From: JBBRLA01 sp038231615
Lineage (GTDB): Bacteria; Myxococcota_A; Polyangia; Palsa-1104; JAEUJZ01
Length of the DNA stretch: 27,747 bases
NCBI GenBank assembly: GCA_038231615.1
Contig: JBBRLA010000016.1
Coordinates: forward strand, 1 to 27,747
Direction of reading: 5' to 3'
Position 1 is the stretch's first letter, and every line of letters starts with the position of its first letter. Positions 21,982 to 27,747 of this stretch are shown in pieces. The notes under the pieces are model-generated. The model had not been told where the DNA came from and searched no databases. It saw nothing but the letters and a program-made list of their open reading frames with translations. The position numbers and the translations under genes are program-made.

Positions 21982-24900
21982 TTACGACCACCGCCCCGGC
22001 GCCAGCATCGCGGCCATGCGCTCGGGCCGCGCGATCCCTTCTCCAATCATCCATCCGTCGGCCTGCTCGATCAGGACCTGTCCACCGGCGCCGCCCGCCA
22101 GTTGACCCCGCCGCCGCCGCGCCGCCGCCACGTGCAGCTCCATCCCGGCCCTCTTGAAGACCGCCTCCGCCTTCGCCAGCAGCGCTGCCGCCGCCTCACG
22201 TTCGCCTTCCAGGGCCCGCAGCCCCGCGTCGATCATCCACGCCTTGGCGTTGATCCACGGCATCCCCTGCCGCAGCAGCCGCCGCACCTGCCCCCGCGCC
22301 GCGGAGATCAGCTTGCGCCGCCGCGGGTCCGCCTGCTCCAGCGCTGCCGCCGCCGACAGGAGCGCGTTGCCACGCAGGGTGTGGGCGTCCCCGTAGATGC
22401 TCTGCGCGTGCAGGAGCTGCGAGCGCCGCAGCCCCCGCCAGCCGTCCTCCACCACCCGCAGGGCCCCCTCCCCTGCCCCCGACTCCTGATAGAGCGCACA
22501 TTCGCCCAGCGCGATCATGCTGAAGTAATGCTGCATGTGAAACCCCCGGCGTTCTTCCCGCGACCACGCCGCCACTGCACCCTGGACCTCGTTCCTGGCA
22601 GCATCGGGACGGTCGGCGCGCAGTTCCGGCAGGTGCCCCACCCGGGTGCGCACGGTGGTCTCCAGGTACAGGTCCCCGCGGCCCCGAGCGTCCTGCACCA
22701 CCGTCGGCAGGCGCTCCGACAGTTCGCGCAGGCGCCCAAGGATGCCCAGGCACAGGAGCGAATACAGGTGGGCGCTGCACAGCTCCCAGGACACCCCGGT
22801 GCAACGCTCCTGCAAGATCGCCGCGGCCTGGTCAAGCTGCGCCAGCGCCTCCGGCCACTGCCCGTGAAGCACCGCCGCGCAGCCCGAGAAGAGCGGCACC
22901 GCCGCGCTTACATAGGGCGCCCCCAGGCGCTGCTCTAGGGCCACCAGGCGCTCTCGGGCCAGGCGCTCTGCCTTTGACGGCCGCGGCCCGCCTGGCAGGG
23001 CGCCGTAGGCCACCTCCATCGCCAGCCCGCGGGCGATGCGCAAGGGCTCGCCACTGCGCAGAGCCAGCAGAAGATGCAGCGCACCGAAATAGGCCCCGGC
23101 GATGGTGTTCTGATTGCCGAGCCCCGAGGCCGCCGACCAGCAGGTGTCGATGCGCAGGCGCTCCACCGGCGGAACCGCCGCCGCCGTGCATTCGCGAAAA
23201 TCAAGCCCGCGAACGAGCAGATAAACGCGCAGAAATAGCAACCGCAAGAGCGACATCCACTGCCAGGGCAGCCCCAGGTGGACCTCGCGCAGCACCTTTC
23301 TAAAAATCTCCATGCCCTGGCGCAGGTGTCCGCTGCGCAAGAGCTGCTCGGCGGCGCTGCGGCGCAGTTCCAGGGCCAGCAAGGGGGCCTGACCGGCGAG
23401 TGCCGGCACCGTCGCCAGGTAGGCCTGCGCCGCCGCCTCGCCCCGCCCGGCGTTCTTCAGCGCCTCGGCCAGGCGCAGGCGCAGGGGTTTGCCAGCAGCC
23501 GACGCGTCCACCGCCGTGCCCCAGGCAAAGGTCAGTTCATCCTCCGGCACCCCCAGAAGCGCCCGCTCGTACATCCGCGCCGCCCGCTCGAAGGCCAGCG
23601 CCGCCTCGGCCTGCTCCGCCGCGCGCACCGCGTGCCGGGCCGCCGCCGCCCGCTCTCCCGCCTCCTGGTAGTGCCGCGAGATGGCCTCCTCGTCATCGCG
23701 GCCCCCGGATCCGACGAGCGCATGGGCCAGGCGCAGGTGCTGCTCCCGCCGGGCGGACGCCGAAAGCTGCGCCACCACCCGCGCGCCCAGGCGTTCGTGG
23801 TAAATCTCGATCTGCTGCTGCTCCCGCGTCGTGCGCAGCCGCACGAGCCGCGCCGTCCGCAAAAGCGCCAGCGCCTGCTCGGCCCCCATCTGGGCCGCCG
23901 CGGCCTCCGGCACCGCCGCTGCCTGCTGGGCGATCCCCCGCTCGATCGGTCCCCCGGCCACCGCCACCGCCTGCAGCAGGCTCCGCGCCGCCTCCGGCAA
24001 CCGGGCCACCCGCCGCTGGAACGCTTCGTCCAGTGTCGCCAGCGTTCCTGCGAAGCGCCCGGAAGGATCGGACGACTCGGAAGCCTTGGACCGCGCCGCT
24101 CCGTTCCCGACCAGCGCCCCGGCCTCCAGGGCCTCACGATAGGCCGCCGCCTGGAAGTGGACCAGCTCCTCGACCAGGGACGGGTTGCCCGCCGCCTCGG
24201 CGACGATGGCCTGGAGGTCGGGCTCCAGCGCCTTGGCAGCCCGAACCACGTGGGCCCCGACGGCCCCGACATTCGGCCCCGCAGACGGGCCGGCGAACAT
24301 CCCGCGCAGCTCCGCCCCCAAAAGCCCGCGCCCCAGGGAAAGCGCGTCCTCCTGCGAGAGGGGGCCCACCTGGATCTCCCGCGGCGCCCGCCCCCGCCCG
24401 GAAGCGCCCAGGGCGCGCAGCGCCGGCAGCAGCGATAGCAGGCACGGGCTGGTCCCGACCTCTTCGCTGCGATAGCTCAACACCAGCAGCAGCGCCGGCG
24501 CCTGCGGCAGCTGTAAAAGGTCGAGCAAGAGCGCGCTCGAATCCACGTCGCCCCATTGCAAGTCGTCGATGTACACCACCACCCGGTGCTGGTCGGCCAG
24601 CCGGCCCAGAAGCTCGCGCAGCGCGGCGAAAGCGCGTCGGCGCACCTCCTGCTGGTCGGCGATGTCCACCGGCCTGCGCGGCGCCTGCTCCACCGCCGCC
24701 ACCTGGAGCAGTACCGGAAAGAGCCGGGCCAGCACCAGGATGTCCGGCGGCAAAAGCGCCTGCGCCTCGACAATGGGCAGGCGCCGCAGGTGACGGCTGA
24801 GTGTGTCCATGACCCCATCCAGGGCCTTGTAGGGCACCGACTCCTGCTGGTAGCAGCGTGCCGAGAACACCACCGCGGGCAGCCCATCGGCGAACCGCTG

Positions 24901-26124
24901 AAGGAGAATACTCTTGCCCATCCCCGAGCCCCCCGAGAGCAGCGCCACCGCCGGCCGCCCTTGCCGGCTCTCGGTGAAGGACTCGGACAGGGCGGAAAGT
25001 TCGGGCAACCTGCCGATGAGGGCCGCGGCCTGCCGCCGCGAAGGCCGCGACTGCACGTCCCCGGATGGATCGTCGGCCCCAAGCCCCGGCGCGCTACCCC
25101 GGGAGCAGCCCGAGACCGCCCCCAAGGCCCCCGGGCCGGCGGCCAGGCGCCGCAGCACCTCGCGCCCGCCGGGACGGGACCGGGGATCGCGAGCTAGCAG
25201 GTCCATGCACAGCTCCGAGAGGTCCCGAGGCAGGTCGGGAGAAAGGTGAAGCGGCACCACCGGCGGCTGGCGCTGCTTCTTGGTCAGCACCTCCATCCAC
25301 GTCCCGTCGAAGGGCTGCCTCCCGGTCAGCGCCTCGTACAGAAACACCCCCACGCTGTACCAGTCGGCGGCGGGCGAGACACGCTCGGCGGCGGCCTGCT
25401 CGGGGGCCATGTAGGCCGGGGTGCCGACGATGCCGTGGTTGCTGGCGCTGCCGCCGAGAGACCAGTCGCCCATCTCACGGACCAGGCCGAAGTCGAGCAA
25501 GCGCAGGCGCCCCTCCGGCGTGACCAGCATGTTGGAGGGCTTGATGTCTCGGTGGACAATCCCTGCATCGTGAAGAAAGCACAGGCCGCGGGCGAGCTGC
25601 CGCAGCACCTCGCGCAGGCGGGCCTCCTCGGCGGCGGTGGAGATCGGCGCGGCGGCAACCGGGCCGGGGGTGGCCTGGGACCCCGAGCGCAGCGTCAGCC
25701 CGGTCAGGATGGGGACGGGGGCCTCCCGGGTCGAGTCGAGGGCGCGGCTGTCGGTCCACGAGGGGCTGACCCCCGATGCCACGGGGCGGCGCACGTGTGT
25801 GAGGACGTCCTCGCCGGGGCAAAGCTCCATGGTGAAGTACCACTGCTGGCCTTCGGAGAAGAGTTCATAGAGGGTGACCAGGTTGGGGTGAGCGATGTCG
25901 GCGAGGGCGCGAAACTCCTGCTTCAGGCGGTAAAGCGAGCTGGGATCGGTGCGATGAAGGGTCTTGATGGCCACCAGGGTGTGGCGCTGCTCGTCGTAGG
26001 CCTCGAAGACCACGCCGAAGCCGCCGCTGCCCAGGCGACGGCGAAAGACGAAACGCGGGCTGCGCGGGAAATCCAGCGGCGATGACCGGTCAGACAGCAC
26101 TTTAGGGGACGTGGACGGCATCAT
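21982..26124 (-). CDS. Serine/threonine protein kinase fused to AAA NTPase and helical-repeat region
   Basis: The 1380-aa protein is counted from ATG 26124 (GGTGG 4 nt upstream; ATGs at 26121 and 26139 also fit). The kinase domain spans about 25-330: GSGGFGVVFEAYD glycine loop (32-37), VAIK (Lys54), HRDIKPSN (Asp193), DFGLVRE (211-213) and GTPAYMAPEQ. A roughly 50-residue Ser/Thr/Pro-rich insert lies between the hinge (MELCPGEDV) and the catalytic loop. An AAA/NACHT-like NTPase follows, with Walker A SGGSGMGKSI (398-405) and Walker B VVVYIDDLQWGD (519-525). The remaining 700 residues are Ala/Leu/Arg-rich helices consistent with TPR-like repeats (PknK/AcoK-like architecture). Such proteins are signalling hubs common in myxobacteria. 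There is no transmembrane helix, so it is cytosolic. It is convergent with the DUF1501 gene. The target is unknown. Confidence 0.93.
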   Translation of the reverse strand: MMPSTSPKVLSDRSSPLDFPRSPRFVFRRRLGSGGFGVVFEAYDEQRHTLVAIKTLHRTDPSSLYRLKQEFRALADIAHPNLVTLYELFSEGQQWYFTMELCPGEDVLTHVRRPVASGVSPSWTDSRALDSTREAPVPILTGLTLRSGSQATPGPVAAAPISTAAEEARLREVLRQLARGLCFLHDAGIVHRDIKPSNMLVTPEGRLRLLDFGLVREMGDWSLGGSASNHGIVGTPAYMAPEQAAAERVSPAADWYSVGVFLYEALTGRQPFDGTWMEVLTKKQRQPPVVPLHLSPDLPRDLSELCMDLLARDPRSRPGGREVLRRLAAGPGALGAVSGCSRGSAPGLGADDPSGDVQSRPSRRQAAALIGRLPELSALSESFTESRQGRPAVALLSGGSGMGKSILLQRFADGLPAVVFSARCYQQESVPYKALDGVMDTLSRHLRRLPIVEAQALLPPDILVLARLFPVLLQVAAVEQAPRRPVDIADQQEVRRRAFAALRELLGRLADQHRVVVYIDDLQWGDVDSSALLLDLLQLPQAPALLLVLSYRSEEVGTSPCLLSLLPALRALGASGRGRAPREIQVGPLSQEDALSLGRGLLGAELRGMFAGPSAGPNVGAVGAHVVRAAKALEPDLQAIVAEAAGNPSLVEELVHFQAAAYREALEAGALVGNGAARSKASESSDPSGRFAGTLATLDEAFQRRVARLPEAARSLLQAVAVAGGPIERGIAQQAAAVPEAAAAQMGAEQALALLRTARLVRLRTTREQQQIEIYHERLGARVVAQLSASARREQHLRLAHALVGSGGRDDEEAISRHYQEAGERAAAARHAVRAAEQAEAALAFERAARMYERALLGVPEDELTFAWGTAVDASAAGKPLRLRLAEALKNAGRGEAAAQAYLATVPALAGQAPLLALELRRSAAEQLLRSGHLRQGMEIFRKVLREVHLGLPWQWMSLLRLLFLRVYLLVRGLDFRECTAAAVPPVERLRIDTCWSAASGLGNQNTIAGAYFGALHLLLALRSGEPLRIARGLAMEVAYGALPGGPRPSKAERLARERLVALEQRLGAPYVSAAVPLFSGCAAVLHGQWPEALAQLDQAAAILQERCTGVSWELCSAHLYSLLCLGILGRLRELSERLPTVVQDARGRGDLYLETTVRTRVGHLPELRADRPDAARNEVQGAVAAWSREERRGFHMQHYFSMIALGECALYQESGAGEGALRVVEDGWRGLRRSQLLHAQSIYGDAHTLRGNALLSAAAALEQADPRRRKLISAARGQVRRLLRQGMPWINAKAWMIDAGLRALEGEREAAAALLAKAEAVFKRAGMELHVAAARRRRGQLAGGAGGQVLIEQADGWMIGEGIARPERMAAMLAPGRWS

Positions 26125-26541
26125 GAAACCACCGACCATGATACTGCTTCTGACGGCGATGGGCCATGAGCCCCCGGACGATGCCGCATAGCACGACTTC
26201 CACTCATGGAGCGTTGCGACCTCGCCGGGAGCGCCCGCCGCTCTGGTTGCTGCCGCCGCCTCCGCTACGGCCGGCCACGCCCGCGCTCTCGACCAAGACC
26301 ATCCTGGTACTTGCGCTTTGCCTTTCCTCCCGCTCGAACCGATGTCTTCGGGCGATGAGCGACCCATGGCGATGAAGCATCTTCGAGCTTGCGATATGAC
26401 GGCCAGGTGCGCTCGCAGACCGCGCACCACAGCGGGGCGACCCGCCGCGCGGTGGAGGAAGACCCGGACAAGGACGAGTAGGGCTCTGGACGTGCCCGTG
26501 GTATCGCATGTGCGACATGCTCGCGCCCCGGTGACCCGTGA
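26125..26541. other. 417-bp stretch without a recognisable gene
   Basis: This gap separates the AAA_14 ATPase (ending at 26542) from the kinase start. Several overlapping frames are open on the minus strand, one with a WCAVC pair near 26430, but they differ in frame, are rich in Arg/Ser/Pro and show no family. The kinase frame itself stays open up to 26430, so a longer kinase N-terminus cannot be excluded. The kinase promoter must be here. No clear terminator, repeat or RNA is seen. Confidence 0.5.
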
Positions 26542-27717
26542 TCAAGCCACCCAGGACCAGTCGACGCTGTCTGTGATGAGCACACCATTGCTCGTCCGGG
26601 CGCCCCGCCTGGGCGTGATCAAAGTCTGCGACAGGATGCGCTGTACACCGGCGGCCCGGGCCACGGTCTCGAAGGAGGGATGTGGCGTCCTTGGGTTTTC
26701 TGACCACTTGACCTCGATCAGACGAAGCTTCTCGCCTTCAGTGAGCAGGAAGTCGATCTCCGTGCCGCTCTGGTCGCGATAGTAGTAGATGGGCGTGCGG
26801 CGCCCGCTGCCAGCCAGATATCGACGCAGCTGCGAATATACGTGTGTCTCAAAGAAGGCCCCGAGCAGCGCGCTGGACACGAGCGCGGACGGAGTGCGGA
26901 TGCCTGCCAGGTAGCAGCACAGGCCGGTGTCCAGAAAATAGAGCTTCGGGCTCTTGATGATCCGCTTGCCCAGGTTCTCGAAGTACGGCTCGACCATCGC
27001 GATGATCCCCGATGCCTCCAGCACACCCAGCCATGACTTGACCGTGTTCGCGCTGACGCCCAGGTCGGCGGCGAAGGTCGAGGGCGCAAAGATCTGTCCC
27101 GTACGAACGGCGGCGAGGCGCAAGAAGCGATCAAACTCGCGCAGGTTGCGGACTTGCAGAATCTGCCGCACGTCTCGCTCCAGATAGGTCGCGACGTAGT
27201 CGCCATAAAACTCCTCCGCCGGGATCGACGCCGTGTGCAGCTCCGGGTAGCCTCCCATCTGCATCCACTCAGCCAGCTGGTTCCCCTCTGCGACCCGGCC
27301 CAGCCCGCGTTCCAGCTCAAGCAGCGACAAGGGATGCAGCTCGATGATGCTGATGCGCCCGGCCAGGCTCTCCGTCGTGTGTGACATCAGCTCGAAGGTC
27401 TGCGAGCCGGTCAGGATGTACTGTCCGTTCTGGTCGCGATTCTGATCAATCCGCGCCTTGAGATATCTGAACAGGTTGCGCGCGTACTGGACCTCATCGA
27501 CGATTAGCGGGGACGGGTGGCGCAAAAGGAATGCCTCCCCGTTGTCATCCGCGAAGGCAGCCTCCGCAGGGATGTCCAGGCTCGCGTAGCCAGCCTGAGG
27601 AAAGAGGTGCCGCACCAGGGCGGTCTTCCCAGTCTGTCGGCAGCCCGTCACAAGAACCGCCGGGCGCCGCTCAGTCAGCTCCTTGAGGTGAGCCGAGACC
27701 GTTCTTTCAATCCACAT
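26542..27717 (-). CDS. AAA_14 / DUF4143 ATP-binding protein
   Basis: ATG 27717 starts a 391-aa protein of a well-known two-domain family. Residues 15-150 are the AAA_14 ATPase: VLVTGCRQTGKTAL (Walker A, 25-32), PLIVDEVQ (Walker B, 71-77) and GQYILTGSQTFEL (sensor-like). Residues 190-350 are DUF4143: GDYVATYLERDVRQI, a winged-helix-like part (FAADLGVSANTVKSWLGVLEASGII), KRIIKSPKLYFLDTGLCCYLAGI, GAFFETHVYSQL, and GTEIDFLLTEGEKLRLIEVKWS, a nuclease-like EVK strand. These genes are common in accessory regions of bacteria and archaea. The function is unsettled; ties to mobile elements and toxin-antitoxin-like behaviour have been suggested. The ORF is full length. Only 30 bp of upstream sequence is available, so operon context is unknown. 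Confidence 0.95.
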   Translation of the reverse strand: MWIERTVSAHLKELTERRPAVLVTGCRQTGKTALVRHLFPQAGYASLDIPAEAAFADDNGEAFLLRHPSPLIVDEVQYARNLFRYLKARIDQNRDQNGQYILTGSQTFELMSHTTESLAGRISIIELHPLSLLELERGLGRVAEGNQLAEWMQMGGYPELHTASIPAEEFYGDYVATYLERDVRQILQVRNLREFDRFLRLAAVRTGQIFAPSTFAADLGVSANTVKSWLGVLEASGIIAMVEPYFENLGKRIIKSPKLYFLDTGLCCYLAGIRTPSALVSSALLGAFFETHVYSQLRRYLAGSGRRTPIYYYRDQSGTEIDFLLTEGEKLRLIEVKWSENPRTPHPSFETVARAAGVQRILSQTLITPRRGARTSNGVLITDSVDWSWVA

Positions 27718-27747
27718 GACGGCATTCTGTCAGATCTATTGATGAAA

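Noticed and set aside
26265..26588. Minus-strand ORF with a WCAVC pair, a possible zinc-ribbon protein
   Set aside because: Two cysteines only, no partner pair, basic low-complexity remainder, overlap with the end of the ATPase gene, and no ribosome binding site.

Overview
High-GC (clearly above 60%) bacterial DNA, most probably from a Myxococcota / deltaproteobacterial-type organism or metagenome bin. This is inferred from the gene mix: many lipoproteins, a giant serine/threonine kinase fused to an NTPase, an orphan GHKL ATPase, long spurious antisense frames, a probable selenoprotein, and a DUF1549/DUF1553 + DUF1501 pair otherwise best known from Planctomycetota. No rRNA, tRNA or CRISPR array is visible.

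Layout. (1) 1-1200, minus strand: a cassette-like accessory edge. A membrane/secreted ORF runs off the left end; a 62-bp attC-like integron recombination site lies at 314-375; then come a 59-aa antitoxin-like gene and a frameshifted VapC/PIN toxin. (2) 1202-2050: a phosphoesterase lipoprotein cut off in mid-domain. (3) 2271-5625: two exported lipoproteins, one with carbohydrate-binding-like modules and one clan GH-A glycosidase. (4) 5626-8442: a long hairpin repeat (copy A), a small CxxCH protein, a SprT-like/DUF2786 protein with a degraded protease motif, and an alpha/beta hydrolase. (5) 8521-10845: a 30-bp tandem repeat, DNA polymerase IV, and a divergent exported methyltransferase. (6) 10987-14352: hairpin repeat copy B, a CSLA-like processive glycosyltransferase, a thioredoxin-like lipoprotein read through an in-frame TGA (predicted selenoprotein), and the RNA ligase RtcB. 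(7) 14517-21976: an orphan HATPase protein with a 33-bp coding tandem repeat, a GH92 alpha-mannosidase, and the DUF1549/1553-DUF1501 pair. (8) 21982-27717: a 1380-aa kinase/NTPase signalling protein and an AAA_14/DUF4143 ATPase.

Functional threads. The GH-A enzyme, its CBM-like neighbour, the GH92 mannosidase and the CSLA-like synthase point to polysaccharide, possibly mannan, synthesis and turnover at the cell surface, although they are not one operon. The most notable items are: the selenoprotein, which ordinary gene calling would split or miss; the attC/toxin-antitoxin cassette; and the two-copy hairpin element, whose arms covary and whose same end abuts a stop codon at both sites. Coordinates were worked out by eye. 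Start codons are the least certain part.
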